A DNA stretch of 64,000 nt from Aphrocallistes beatrix (GCA_963281255.1 OY725488.1:2734285-2798284); one strand, 5' to 3'. Shown: positions 11,075 through 23,560, counted from the first letter of the stretch. Notes: generated by a model from the sequence alone, not told the origin. Translations and numbers: made by a program.

Positions 11075-11831
11075 CATAGCCTACTTAATACACGGCCGTG
11101 TATGTCTCCGTGATGGCCAGTTTTGACACAGTTAAGAGTTTAATTAGGCTGATAAATCGAAAACTGTATACGATAGACCTTTGAAACGTATTTTTGCCAT
11201 ATATAAACATCATATCAGGCTATACATTTCAGCTGTCAAAAGGTAGAGATGTCATCATGTGATTGTGCAATAGGCACTTTTTAGTGCGAAAGATGATGCT
11301 GTTATAGCTAAATTTAGACATGGTTATCTTCGTTTCTAATGCATGATTTTTTGATAGGGAAACATTAAGAAGGCCTTAATCCAAAGAATCTGAAAATCCT
11401 AGTTGGAATGTCGATGCATTCCACAGTTGCTTTGGAAACAAAAAAATTATTTTTTGGCCTTAACTCAAAAGGCACAGATCGTAAACACTAAGAAATTATG
11501 CTATACAACCCGCAAAGTATTACTTCTTATATGATAATTATACTGTTCACGTGTTTATTTTCGATATTTTCTGAGTTACCTAGGATTTAGTCAAATCTCA
11601 TTACTTCTCTATATATCGTTAGCTCTAAAAATAACCTATTGCGCAATCACATGATGACATATAACTTATTGACATCTGAATTGGAGACCCTGATATAATG
11701 TTTTTATATGGTAATAATACATTTCCAAGGTCTATAGTATATGGTTTTGAATTGTCGGCCTAATTAAATTTTAACTATGTTAAAGCTGGCCTTCTCGGCG
11801 ACATACATGGCCGTGCATTAAGTGCACCATT
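11075..11831. mobile_element. Foldback/TIR element, family C, 7-bp target duplication
   Basis: Left end CATAGCCTACTTAATACACG and right end (reverse complement) share ACTTAATRCACGGCCRTG and further inverted sequence. The 7-mer GAGAAAC occurs at 11068-11074 and again at 11832-11838, which fits a 7-bp target site duplication. No coding sequence. A solitary related arm lies near 23955-24012. Confidence 0.7.
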
Positions 11832-12109
11832 GAGAAACATAATTTATTTTGTATCCAAGAGGATTTCTTGAATACCTGACTGAAAATCTTTCATTATCAC
11901 ACTTTGAATTGAAACATTTTAAGAAACTAGAATTGAACCAAAAAGGTCCACCGAGCTCATACCCTCCAGTCAAATGCTGGTTTGACCACCATATGCGGTT
12001 CAAAAGCAGCTGACCAGCAAAGTTGATATATATCCAGCATTTCGTTCATACTTGTGTTTTACTCATCACAATCAGTAGGCTCTTTTGTTAAGCTTGTTAT
12101 CATTGATTT

Positions 12110-12444
12110 TCAGATACAGTTTAAGGGCACTTCTAAGTGTTTTTTAGTATAAGATTTTTCGCAGTGAAGTGACCGTGAATTGGTAGATGCGAAAGAATTT
12201 TCCATGGAATGTTGCTTCATTCCACTGTTGCTATGCGAACATATTTTGGTCAGTTGAGGTCATTTCTTATAGGAAACGGAAAAAGCTAGATAATCAAATT
12301 AATTTGTATTTGATTTCCAAATATACTACTTTTTATTAAGCGATAATTTAATTTATATTTCTAAATTCAATAGTTTACGAGATATTCGACAAATTGACAA
12401 ATCCTATGATAAATTGTCTAATAAATCTTAAACCGTTGAATTTA
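12110..12444. mobile_element. Left arm of a family B foldback element
   Basis: Contains the family B arm (GGGCACTTCTAAGTG, TGGAATGTTGCTTCATTCCA, TTTTGGTCAGTTGAGGTCA). It is continued by the inverted right arm at 14364-14560; a TIR element sits between them. Confidence 0.65.
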
Positions 12445-14363
12445 CCGCCCTCGAAAAATCTTGCCTGGAGTAAAAAAAAACAGCAAAATGTTTTATTGCT
12501 AATTTCATTGTAATACTGATCGGTCTACCATCTGATAGCACTATTTGGACGGCATTTTCTTTTATTTTTTGCGAAATAACCCCCTAAAGTTTAGCGTTAA
12601 TAAAAATGAAAAATTATTAGAGGATTTTAACTCATAAAGCAATTAGTTTTTAACTTATTTGATATTTTTTTAATGATATGAACCTTAACATTGTTTTAGC
12701 ACCTTTGGAGATCATAAAACACAAGGATTTAAAAGAATGGGCAAATAAAATCCAAGCAAAATAGCTCTATAAGGGAGTTCATTTATATAATCCTCGGGAA
12801 ATCGCAAGTTTGATCTCAGATATTTAGCGATCCCTGGGTCAGAAATAAAATTCTGATCGTTTCAAAAAAAAATTTGTTCAGATCCGACCATTTGTTCTTG
12901 AGATATCTCATATTATAGGTAAAGTTCGGCCATAATATCCCTCTAAGGTCCCGAAAGAGGCTGATGTCATATCTTAAATACTATTGTAGATATATTATAT
13001 ATTATATCCTTAAATAAAAGGATATATGCGAAAATATATAGGTTCTTCGACCATTCCTTTGTCAAAAAATAAATAATTCTCGACTTATCATTGATTTAAT
13101 TGTAATACAAATTCTATGGAGAACTTTGAATCTATTAGAAAATGGCGAATCTAATCATTAAATATGTGTCCAAATTTAGCTATTATGCTAAATAGTGAAT
13201 ACAATTGCCGTTAATAACATGTACAGAAAAATTGGAGAACTTTTGATAATTATTTTGAAAGTTCTGGCCTTGGACCTCGCAGATTCGGTCAAAAACCCCC
13301 ATTTAGGGTCCAAAAAGAGATATCTCTCTATCTTTATAAATACAAGTCCAAATTCTTAGTTCTCACTTCCTAATATACTTTTTATGAGTGTACATATATG
13401 ATTCTTCGATAATAATTGCACTACACCCTATGGAATGTTAAGTTTTAAATTTTTGTCATATGATGACGTAACATTTTTCGAAAATCCTAACTTCGAAACT
13501 AAAAGTCGTAGACTTTCGCTCTAACTTCCTAATATACTTTTTGGAAGCTTTTTATTCATTCTAAACTGATAGATTATACTTCGCAGTGCCAGGAATATGA
13601 AATATTATCTACAATTATCTCAAAATATTCGGAGTTAGGGGCCTCAAGGAAATTTGTGGATTTTCAGGGTACTTTTGCTATTTTTGGTAAATATTTGGCT
13701 TTAATATACCTAAATCAGCAGTATGGATGCGAATAAATGTCTGTGGATGCTTATGTGCATTATTAATAACTCATTTACATTCTTCTTAACACCTAAACTT
13801 AAAATCTCTATATCTTGGGACTTTAAAATTTCAAAATTGACCGTCTTTACAGAATTATTTCTCAAATTTGGTTTGAGATAGAAGTTTGAAAATTTCAAGA
13901 GTTGTTTCATATCATTAGGCGATGAACGTAGGACCACCATTTTTTGGATATATTCTAACTCGGTGATTTTATTCATGATTTCCCAAAAAAAACAGCCCTT
14001 TTTTGGCCCTTTTTTTTCGGACACCGATAAAATTTAAAATATTTGTCATTTTAACTTTCTTCTGGTCCTATGAAGTTGCAAATATGGTAGACTATCTATG
14101 ATTCGATTTTGGAAGCGTTTGATTCCTTGGTATGTCCTAAACAATTCATTGAGTGCCTAAATTTCTACCATTAAGATGTGCTAGCGGAAAATTAAAAAAA
14201 CAGACTTTGAGACACTGTATCTTAAAATCTAGAAATGAGAATCAAAAACGGTTTGGAATGTGCCAGTATTTCTTGATGGAGATACCTCCCCACGCTTAAC
14301 ATCTCTTATAGCTCTACTTTCATCGTATGCTGTAATGCAAATCATATGTTTTTTCGAGGGCGG
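12445..14363. mobile_element. AT-rich TIR element, family G (1.9 kb), TA flanks
   Basis: Ends are CCGCCCTCGAAAAA and its exact inverse TTTTTCGAGGGCGG, each flanked by TA, lying between the two arms of a family B foldback. The interior has no recognisable coding sequence. Two partial copies lie at 26.2-29.7 kb and 33.95-34.5 kb. Confidence 0.75.
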
Positions 14364-14560
14364 TATCCTTAATAGGAAGTAGTCTATTGGCTATCAAATG
14401 GAACTAATTTTATCTTGCTCTTGCGTTTTCCAAGATATGACTCCAACTGACCAAAACACGTTTCAAAGCAAAAATGGCATGTACTTGTAGCAACATTCCA
14501 TGAAATCATTCCAAATATTTCTCATCAGCCCTTTCACGGCACACTTTTATTCAAAATCCC
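14364..14560. mobile_element. Right arm of the interrupted family B foldback
   Basis: Inverse of the 12110-12444 arm (AGGAAGTAGTCTATTGGCTA, ACTGACCAAAACACGTTTC). Together they form one foldback element split by the family G insertion. Confidence 0.65.
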
Positions 14561-14564
14561 TACT

Positions 14565-14755
14565 ATTAATACTAGATCATGTTTGTGTATATATCTACCG
14601 CGCTTGCACTGCTCGGCTGGCAGACACAAGTGTCCGCCAGAGGCGTCCTTTGGACGCCTAGGCTCACATTGATTATTTTTATGGTACATAACGTCTCTAA
14701 ATACTTCTGACTTAATGAAATAATCAATATCACTCGAAAAATCACCAAATTTTCG
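14565..14755. mobile_element. Rearranged short Helitron, family A: 5' end joined to inverted 3' body
   Basis: A 5'-type terminus (TCCCTACTATTAATACTAG) and a TATATATC tract are followed directly by the family's 3' region in inverted orientation (CGCGCTTGCACTGCTCGGCT, then CACTCGAAAAATCACCAAAT). Confidence 0.6.
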
Positions 14756-14765
14756 AAAGATAATC

Positions 14766-15020
14766 AGCGATCCCAGAGATTTTGACGATCATGTTCGAGG
14801 AGGATGGCATTCGAAGATCTTACAATACCGCTGGCACTTTTATTTTGAAGCTTGGTGATGTAGTAGTATAGAGAAGTAAGAGAATGGACAGCTTTATAAA
14901 TGATGAGGAAGAATTTTGAAGGGGTACTAAGAAGAGTGATTGTGGAGTGGTTCTAGATACATTGTAAATAAGCCTGGCCGCACTGTTTAGAACTTGCTGG
15001 AGTCGAGACATGAGTAACGT
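14766..15020 (-). pseudogene. LINE (CR1/L2-type) reverse transcriptase ORF, C-terminal fragment
   Basis: Reading from about 15011, the minus strand encodes SRLQQVLNSAARLIYNVSR, the signature of the C-terminal thumb region of CR1/L2 non-LTR retrotransposon polymerases. The following segment (IYKAVHSLTSLYYYITKL) continues the family pattern in a shifted frame. It is a 5'-truncated, frameshifted fragment, as is usual for LINE copies; no other part of the element is adjacent. Confidence 0.7.
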
Positions 15021-15339
15021 AGTTCGTTCAATCTATTATCAAGAGATTTGTTCAATTTGAAACAAATTGCAATTTAATATATTCTAATTGATTTATCCCA
15101 AGGTATAGCTATAGAATAACGTATTAAATCTGCTACAATCTAATTAATGGAACCATCCAAAAATATGCTTAACATGCCATTGGCCCGGACAACTGCAGCC
15201 CATTATATTACATCCTGTTTTACAATGGCACCTGATTATTTCCAGGAGTGCTGTGGTGCGGATGTGAGATTCGTATGAATTGGTACTAATTTCCCCTCAT
15301 TGATCGTTCACCCCCAGGCTTTCGAAAGCTTATTTGTTG

Positions 15340-15700
15340 ATTTCCATTTCTAAACTTGGAGATAGACTCGTTAGTTCTGATATTAAGCAGCTGCAGATAT
15401 GGAAGGAATGGTTTCCGAGTGTATACTAGTGGTTTTACTTGCTGTTACTACTGGATATTACCTTCTGCTCCAGGAAGATTGGTAGCCAATAGTGACCACA
15501 ATGAATCTGCCAAAGTACTTTTGCTGGTTTGCCCTAATATATTTGTGCACTCAAAAAGTGCACGTTGGTATTTACAGAGCTCAAAACGAAAGACTTCAGG
15601 CAAGTTATTGTTTCTCGTTCCCACTGCTGCAAGAGTCTTAATTAAAATAGAAGTTGCGAGTCAACCTGTACTACCTCATCTCGGATTTTGACTCCTAACT
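15340..15700 (-). pseudogene. Degraded minus-strand coding remnant, possibly transposon-associated
   Basis: Read on the minus strand, fragments such as FELCKYQRALFEC and STLADSLWSLLATN resemble a repeated invertebrate protein family often found next to transposons, but stops and shifts are frequent. I cannot name the family. The plus-strand ORF over it is probably a shadow. Confidence 0.25.
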
Positions 15701-16339
15701 GTTGTCCAGTCTTACAATTTGATCCATCTTTTTGAAAGAATGTTCTGTAACCTTTTTCTCCTTCCATTGTTTTCAGGATTTTCTTACCTACATTTGTTGT
15801 AGATTAGAGATTCTGATTCCAGTTCAGTATCATTTGTGTCAGTTCCAAATGTCCTTGCTGACAACAGAATATTAAGAACCCTGTCTACAGGAAGTGACTT
15901 CGTACATCCCGTGCAACAGCTTTGTCACTTAGGATATGTGTCACCATAATATCTGCTTATATTATATAAAGTGAATCTTGTAAACCTAATCCTGCCATAA
16001 AGTCTCCACTAATGCCAAGAAAACTCATTTATGTTGAATTCCTCCTAGCCGTAACACAATTGAATGCATGTCATTAGATAACTATTAAAATTAAAAAGTT
16101 AAAGTTGATAGATTTATTACCCCCCAAATAAATGTTGATATGTTCTCAGGGTGTTTACAATCTGGATGATGTACTAAACCTACTGATAGTTGCTGACTGT
16201 GGTGTATGCCACATGTGTGTATGCATATGCTAGAGTGTTACAGAGAAAAACTCGGCTAACAGTAGGCAAAAAAGATAGCACCTAACTTAACTTTACCTTT
16301 ATACGAAATTACATCCTTAGTGCTTTCAGCTCACTAAGG

Positions 16340-16490
16340 TTCTGCAAGAGTGTAGGCTCAAATTACATTACCGAAGCAATGTAATTGAGAGTAAAATGCA
16401 AATGACTAGAGCGAAGTTAGAACCCGTGACCTAAGTCTTGGTATTCAAACGCACTAACCACTGTCAATGTGTGCAGTTGGATCCTTCTCA
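16340..16490 (-). repeat. tRNA-derived SINE-like fragment
   Basis: On the minus strand, CAGTGGTTAGTGCGTTTGAA resembles an internal A box and ACGGGTTCTAACTTCG a B box, with about the spacing seen in tRNA-derived SINE heads. It does not fold as an intact tRNA, so a SINE remnant is more likely than a tRNA gene. Confidence 0.4.
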
Positions 16491-16550
16491 TTCGGATTAA
16501 ACAGTATCTCATGAGACATTGGTCGAAATTCACTGCAATCTGAAGTGATA

Positions 16551-19029
16551 TTATGAATATTGACACGTCCAACTGTAACAATATCCTCTGATGTGAAGTT
16601 CCCTCTTTGTAATCAAAAGTCTCTCCTTAAGTTTGGCTACCAATGGAAGGGTTTGTGTAACATACGAGACCCAATAATGTACAGAACCAGTATCGATAAG
16701 TTCGTTGCTGCTAAATCTCATTTTCCAAGCATCGGCTTGAAGACTAACGAGTCTAGCATCAGTTGGACACATTGAGTAACATCACCTGCAGATACTTTCA
16801 TGCCTTCTCTTTGCCTCCTTGCAAGCAACATCTTTAGTCCATCTTCCGCAACCTTTTGACATTCAAGAACAGAGGAAAGTATCATTCCTCGATATTGATA
16901 TATGATGGCAAAAATATCATGTTGCATGTAGACAATATCTGATTCTTTCTGAATTCGGATCCTCATTCATCAAAGAATCGAGGCGTTTCACATTTACTTA
17001 TGACACGAAATTTATCCATTTCTATAAGATAAGAATGGCGTATGAAATAGCTATGATAATCCCGATATTTTCTCAAAACTTAATTGAATCGCTCTGTATG
17101 ATATTAAGAGCAATGTAAACTGGTCGAATCACCTCCATCAACTTTTTAATCCCGTACCAAAACTCAGTATTTTTTATAATGTCATTTATTGAAGGAGTCA
17201 ATTTCTTTTGCCTAGAATGCTCTTAGATATAACGATGATTAGCAGCCACACTGAGAAGAAGGTCATATGCGGAATCCCATCTGACATCAGTCATTGTAGC
17301 CATCTTCCTAGGCAGACCACCCAGCCCTTCTAAAGAAGTCACTTAAATTACCAGGTTGTTTGATGATCTCTTTTGCACCCAGGACGGTAATACTCTCATG
17401 GCATAATAAATTTAAGATGTGCAGAACAGCGCACAATAAATGGAGGATTCTGCTTAAGTTTGGAATCGCATAAACTCAGGGTTGGCTAATTTAACCCACC
17501 CTCCGGGTTAAACCCGGATTTAACCCGGGTTAAACCCGGGCTGGGCAAAACCCCCTTTTGTGGGTTAAACTGGGTTAAAGTGGGTTTTATTATAATGTAC
17601 TTGTAAATCAAGTTAATTTTAGCGATATTAATTGTTTGGATTGAAAATTCTTATTCTGCAAGTATTATATTGAGATTCCGTGATGATGTTTTAATTAGAC
17701 CTGATGTACGAACATTGAATTTCTTAAATGTTACAACAATCTGAAGTGCTTTAAGTAAACAATCAAAGGATACTGCTACTATTATATATGTAGAGCAGTT
17801 TGTTCATCTTACCTACTCTAATCATAGCAGGTACTACATGTTTAATGGCTAGTTTTGTTGGTGGCCCAGTGATCTTGTTCAAAGCTTTTTTCTAAAAGTA
17901 GAAGGTCCAAGGTGAGGCGCATAAATGCTTCTATCGAGCGGATATTTTCTAACTTTAGTTTAGTCCAGAACAAACTTCGAAATAGATTTGACTTAGAGAA
18001 CCAGCAAAATTGGTAACCTGTTATCAGGAATTGAGAGGTTCAATGGAGTTTGAATGGTGATTTGCTTTTCATTTGTTTTAGATTTTCATTAGTGTATTAG
18101 ATTTTGATATGCACCTCTCACAAAAAATACGCTAATATAATTAATTATATTGTTGAATTTGAAAACAAAGACAATAACTGGGAAAATCCGTTTCTGGAGA
18201 ATAAAACCCGTTTTAACCCGGATTAAACTAATTAAACCCGGATTTTACCCGGGTTTAACCCACTGGGCTGGGCAAAACCTATTTAACCCGGGTTAAATTC
18301 CAACCCTGCATAAACTACGAGCATATCTGGCCCCTTTCAACAAAGCTGCATATCCATCACAAATGAAACTAACAACTGATGTTTGAAGTTTTTCTGATAT
18401 TGCTTTTGCCAGTTGAATGCCATAATATTCATGGTCTCGTGGTTCACCTGTTGCGAAAATTTAATCATAGAGAGTATTGCGGATTTTGTGTTCTTCATTA
18501 TCGTTGAACAATGCTGGATCAGAGAATGGACGTAAAAGTTATGCATAAGTAACACTTCTCCGAGATGGGTCAACCCATGTATAAACTGTAATTTGTGCAG
18601 ACTTCTAAGTTTTTACAGAATCTTCAATTTCTAATTTGGCTCTCTGATATAACCGGAGAATAATCACATTTCGAAGCCTATGAGCGGATGGCAACGGACA
18701 GTGTAGAGAAATTGTAGTTAAAAATTATTTAACTATATTTAACTCGAATCTATTTTCTAGTAGTGACAGCTACACGGCGAATTTTCCGGCTAAATCTTCA
18801 ATAACTATCACTTGCGGATCAGTTGGGGAGCTAGAAGGGAACCCGCCCATCGTATTATGCAGTTAAAGGGGTGGAACAGTATTACATATTGTAGTGCATC
18901 CGTCAAATTGAGTTGTGGAGATTTCTTGACTATAAGACTTACTTGATAAAGCATTTCTATTTTGTCTGGGTGGGGGCTATTAATCACCGACTGTTCCAGA
19001 CGTTCTTTTAAGTTTTCTCTGAAGGACAT
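16551..19029 (-). pseudogene. Degraded hAT-type transposase gene, split by a hAT element
   Basis: The minus strand shows scattered pieces of a hAT-superfamily transposase. These are a segment before the insertion (FICDGYAALLKGARYARSL, about 18370-18310), its continuation on the other side (CDSKLKQNPPFIVRCSAHLK, about 17475-17410), the hAT insertion-domain pattern TDVRWDSAYDLLLSV (about 17290-17240), and downstream ORFs at 16966-16718 and 16772-16551. An upstream ORF at 19029-18808 may be its N-terminal part. Stops and frameshifts separate the pieces. The 832-bp element at 17477-18308 interrupts the reading frame between ARSL and CDSK. Confidence 0.55.
17477..18308 (+). mobile_element. Non-autonomous hAT element with 8-bp target duplication
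   Basis: Termini CAGGGTTGG and CCAACCCTG are inverted, and the ends are rich in GGGTTAAA/TTTAACCC palindromes. The 8-mer CATAAACT occurs at 17469-17476 and at 18309-18316, a perfect hAT-type 8-bp duplication. Near 17925-18020 the plus strand keeps a piece of the hAT C-terminal dimerisation domain (SIERIFSNF...LRNRFDLEN), so it derives from an autonomous hAT by internal deletion. Confidence 0.9.
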
Positions 19030-19635
19030 TGGTTTAGCAGATGGCCAATTATCTTTCTTACATACAGTGAGAAAGTGGAAATTTGATTTCAGCTAAAATA
19101 GAGACTAGACAGTCATGAGCCTCAAGGAATGTTACTATTTAAATATGTACGCGGAAGTGACGATGTAATCATGAAGTAGTAGAAACTACGACTGTCTGCA
19201 TACTTTCAATAATTAGATATGAATAATTCATGGTATAATTGTGGTATATTAAGGTATGAATGGTGGGTGTATATTGAAGTATAACCGTGGTATATTGAGA
19301 TATACCGGAGAATATGCTAATTTAGTATAATTAATATGCGAAAATTTACCATCGGCATACTTGTTAACTTGTTTGTAGTGGAATATTGAGAAACACGGTC
19401 ACTCTAGCTTATAACAAAAGTTGGACCAACCTATTCGTCCCGGAGTCTGAATCTTGGGAAAATTGTATACCAGAGTGATGAGAGAGGCATTTTATGTCTG
19501 ATAACATTTTTATAATCGTCGCTCAATAACACACTGCGATGTTATAACGTTGGAAAACAAGGTTTATCCAATGAGCAAATTTTAAAAATTTATACTAGCT
19601 AAATCGATGTAATGACTTTCGCAGATTTCAACCTA

Positions 19636-19808
19636 CAGTGGAATTCGCTTATTAGCAACTCGGGTTTTGCTCATAAAATGGTTTCTAATACTCGAAGTTG
19701 CTGATAAGGGACCATAATTAACATAAAATCTTCACTTGGGACCTGAGGATTGGTTGCTAATAGAGCAATATTGCTAATAAGGGAGATGTTAATAAGCAAA
19801 TTACAATG
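19636..19808. mobile_element. Pogo/Tc1-type MITE, TA flanks
   Basis: Left end CAGTGGAATTCGCTTATTAG and an imperfect inverse at the right (CTTATTAGC/GCTAATAAG blocks), flanked by TA. 173 bp, no coding sequence. Confidence 0.6.
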
Positions 19809-20339
19809 TACTTGTTTTTATTAACTACTGAATTGCTAAAGAAGCCAAATTTCGCGGTAATTATTAGAGCTAGAAGGTATCAAGTTTGAAAACATTTTTT
19901 ATGACCCATCAGGTTTCAAAAATTTGGTAACCTTTTTTGAGCCGTAAATTTGCAGAAATCGAACTTTTAATCGGTAGGAACTAACAATTCATTGAACAGA
20001 AAAGGTACAGCTTACACCTTAATCAGATACTCCATTTGTTGAGGGCAGTTTCCCTAGTACGATAATTTTGGCGAGTACTAGGAAAGCCTACTGGATTTTA
20101 CACCTCAAGAAGTATTCTACTTAGAGCTTTTTGGACTAAAATTAATTCAGCTATACCCTAGGGAGAATATGCAGCGTGTGCAGATGTCATTGATTGTGTG
20201 AAAAAGTAGATTATAGTGGTAAGACATTGATAACACAAGTTTTCCAAACAATTCATGAAGTACACGCAAATATGAAAAGAACTATGTACGATCGGAGGAG
20301 TGAAGAAAGTGGTAAGAAGAAAGAGGATCAAATTGTTTT

Positions 20340-20720
20340 TTTATTCGTCATCATATAATTGCGCCATAGGCTATATTTATGACGAATTTAGTGATATTTA
20401 GACCAAATTTGTGCCGCTTCTAGGCGTTTTTATTAATTAATCTTTTACAGAATCGGGGTCGGAGAAGTTAGCAATTATTGATTAATTGGAAAAATTCAAA
20501 TGTGACTGATTCGAATGTGTATTATTCGAATTTTAAAACTATCAGTTGTATCCCATACCGTTCAGAAGTAATCCTCTACATGAATGGAAAAACTTTAGTA
20601 CAATTCGTGTATGAAATAAAGTTTTCAAATACCTTTTCCCACTTGGGGTATGCGAAAAACCTATCTAAAAACGCTTAGAAGTGCCCTTAAACGGCCTCTG
20701 AAAATCACTTTATTTATCAC
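20340..20720. repeat. MITE family I fragment inside foldback family B arms
   Basis: 20470-20665 resembles 37720-37880 (ACAATTCGTRTATGAAATAA region). Flanking blocks (GCGCCATAGGCTATATTTAT; AACGGCCTCTGAAAATCACT) are family B arm sequence. Confidence 0.45.
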
Positions 20721-21055
20721 AAATATTTTAAATAATTACATACCAATTACTCCAAAATTTGGAGCTCAAAAGTGCTAAGTTTGAAGATCACTATTTTCCT
20801 AATGAAAGATTACATCAATCACTTCTATATTCTGTAATTGATTCATAATACTAAAATACTTAATACTATTATTACTTTTGATTTATGTAGCAGTAATCTT
20901 CGATAAGAACGATTATTTTTAAAGTATAGCAGTAAAATGTACCTGGGATTTTTTATTGAGTTAAAAAATATTCTTTACGAGAGAATGAAATATGTGATCT
21001 ATGAGTTGTCAATATATGTCGAGTCTTTTATCACTTCCTCATGTAGTACTTATGC

Positions 21056-21334
21056 ATGATCAGTAATTTTTTTAATTTTCGTTTCTTGTACTTCTTATTA
21101 TCGAAATATGAAGTAGTTTATTTGCCTTGTTGCCTGGTCATCTATCAGAAAGCAGAATATTGTCAAGACTCGACTGTTCACTCTACCATTGGTGAAACTA
21201 ATGATGAAAATTACCTACCGTTGCTCCTGAATTTATCAGGTGATGTTGCAGAAAATCCTGGTCCAACACGAAAGGCAGAATTTCTGCACATTCTTCCTGA
21301 GAAGTGGGGGATTCCTGACACTCATTTATTCTGA
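21056..21334 (+). CDS. ORF with a 2A-like motif, probably a retrotransposon N-terminus
   Basis: A 92-codon plus-strand ORF. After a hydrophobic start it contains YLPLLLNLSGDVAENPGPT, with the GDVAENPGP core encoded at 21239-21265. 2A-like peptides make the ribosome skip the final Gly-Pro bond and end in D-V/I-E-x-N-P-G-P. Here the conserved Glu is Ala, so activity is uncertain. Such motifs are known at the N-termini of non-LTR retrotransposon proteins of marine invertebrates. The ORF ends 24 residues after the motif, so the remainder is lost. No RT sequence follows. Confidence 0.5.
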   Translation: MISNFFNFRFLYFLLSKYEVVYLPCCLVIYQKAEYCQDSTVHSTIGETNDENYLPLLLNLSGDVAENPGPTRKAEFLHILPEKWGIPDTHLF

Positions 21335-22150
21335 AGAGAAGTTATTTTGTTTAAATTTCCACACTAAAAACTAAAAAGCATTAGATAAAAAGTTAAAGCA
21401 AAAATGCCAACGTGTTAAAAATAAATTTAAGATAATTCATTACCAAAACATTTTACCTTAGCGAGAAGAATGAACAGAGTGCCAAAAGAGTTCTAGTAAT
21501 TGACCAAATTTTCTATATTCTACAAGAATTGCATGATTTCACCCGAGAACATTCTATCCGAACAATATTGAATGATAGACAAGAAGGTTCTCCCCAGCCT
21601 TTATGCCATATTGCCGATACGCTTTTAAAGTTCGATCCTAGGGGCTAATGCGAAATCTATATTAATTAGTAGGATCCAATATCAAATAAGTTCTTAAAAT
21701 ATACCTGAATCAATATTAAAATTTCTAACTCTTCCAAATACTATTAGCAATCGATCAAATAAAAGAAAATGATTATGACATGCAGCAAAGGGTCTGTGAC
21801 ACCATCCCTAGGGATGCCCCTGGTAGGCCACTGGATATTTTACTACTGCATACAGGTAACAATACGTAGTAGCAAACAGGGGGCACGTGCTCCCCAATGT
21901 ATTTATTCATTGTATGAAATTTTTTGAGATGTTTTGCAAAATATTGTCTTCAGTATGCCCAGTCGAGTAGCACTCATCATAGATAGACAAGGGGAATCTA
22001 TTAGGAAATATTATTAATATTAATTGTCGTATCTTAGCATACGTCAGATTCGTTATTAAAACGACAATACTTTTGTTATACACTGTATTTAGTAGGACAT
22101 GGCTGAGTAATGCTCTTAAATTAGGTTAAATATTACATAAATGAAAGTTA

Positions 22151-22707
22151 TCCTTATTATTAAAACTCGATTAATGTTTGTATACATGTACGTATGTGTG
22201 TACGTATATATATATATATATCTCACTGTAAAGAATTAATTGGAGAAATTGCCAGGCAATAAAGTAGATTTTTGGCATGTGGAAGTCTTTTGGCTATGGC
22301 TCCGCTAGGTTCTGACTTCAGACCAAAATGTCGACTCATCATGGTATTATGACGTATGTCACCTTTTTCATGGTTAGAAATATCAATTTTTTTATTATGA
22401 CTCAGTCATAAATTGAAGGCTGAAATTTTAATAAAATGTGTGTATTAATATACCTCACAAATGATGCAACTATCATCAAAAAATGATAACTCATCACTCA
22501 GTTATGACGTCATCATTACTCATCAAAATTTTAAAAATTGACAATTTTGGTGAATTTTTGTACGACATTATTATAACAGTAGGACAAACGTATTTAGAGA
22601 TGTTATCTCCTCTATAATTAATCAATATGACCCCATGCGCCCAAAGGGCGCCTCTGGCGCCCACTTAGTGACCACCAGCCACGCAGCACAAGCAAGCAAA
22701 GCGCTTG
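22151..22707 (+). mobile_element. Short Helitron, family A (557 bp)
   Basis: Starts TCCTTATTATTAAAACTCGA after an A and ends GCAAGCAAAGCGCTTG before a T. It contains (TA)n and the family body (GAATTAATTGGAGAAATTGC, GACCCCATGCGCCCAAAGGG). It sits directly upstream of an integrase-like fragment. Confidence 0.85.
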
Positions 22708-22708
22708 T

Positions 22709-23560
22709 CATTCATATATTTGAATGTCACTATACGCAGCAGTTTATGGCAGACCCCCATCTTTTGGATTATCCAACCTCGAAGTCCCTAAAGAACTTTG
22801 GGACGCAATTAATGAAGAAGATTTGGAAAACATTCACCTGATCTTAGCGGGAATACCTGGCGGGTCATTTCAATCTTCCGACACCTCTTCCGATGAATCG
22901 GAGCCAGAGATTCCGTTCTTCATTGCGGCATAGAGCCACCATTTCCTCTTTTATCCAAGATCCTACTAATCTCAGACGGCTATAAGGCCGAAATCTTACA
23001 AGCAATCCCGCCTGAAACAATTCTAAATGGATCTGTATTCCAATGCTCTCCAAGATCCCGTCTTTCTTGATGTACTTTTCCAGCTGTATTGTTCCCTGAA
23101 TTTGCATCTGTATGAAACTCGCCATTAAAAATCGTAAACTGCCTCTTAACTTCAAATTTAAAACTTACCGAATTTCCAAATTATGAGTTTGCAGAAAGTA
23201 TGGGTGATACAATTAGAACGCACCACTGTCTCTGTTGTCAACGCTTCATTCACGTAATATGCAGAAATCAAGAATGTGTATGAGGGTTTGGGAGTTCAGT
23301 CTGGTGCAAAGGTTGTTTCCTTAGAGAGAAAATGTAACACTCAATTTTTGAGAAAATAAATAAAAGAACCAAAGAAAAAATGCATCAACGCATGCTAAAT
23401 CAAGCAATAAAAAATTCGTTTCATGTAGAAATCGGTAATATGGTACTTATTCCTATATCCCAACCTGAGAAAAATGAGTTCGATTAGACCACGTAATATC
23501 ATTGGCCGATTAACAAATATACAGGAACCTGTATATACTGTTGCTACAACCCATGCAACA
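22709..23560 (+). pseudogene. Integrase-type protein C-terminal remnant (KRBA2/SCAND3-like)
   Basis: The plus strand keeps three consecutive features of the tail of the KRBA2/SCAND3-type, transposon-derived integrases. First is SLYAAVYGRPPSFGLSNLEV with an acidic tail (22724-22933). A Cys/His cluster follows (HHCLCCQRFIHVICRNQEC, then WCKGC, about 23219-23320). Last is the FHVEIGNMVLIPISQPEKN segment (about 23400-23490). Stops and shifts separate them, and the catalytic core is absent, perhaps lost when the Helitron at 22151-22707 inserted. Confidence 0.6.

Noticed and set aside
16380-16470. Intact tRNA gene
   Set aside because: A- and B-box-like sequences are present but no clover-leaf or acceptor stem can be formed; called SINE-like instead.
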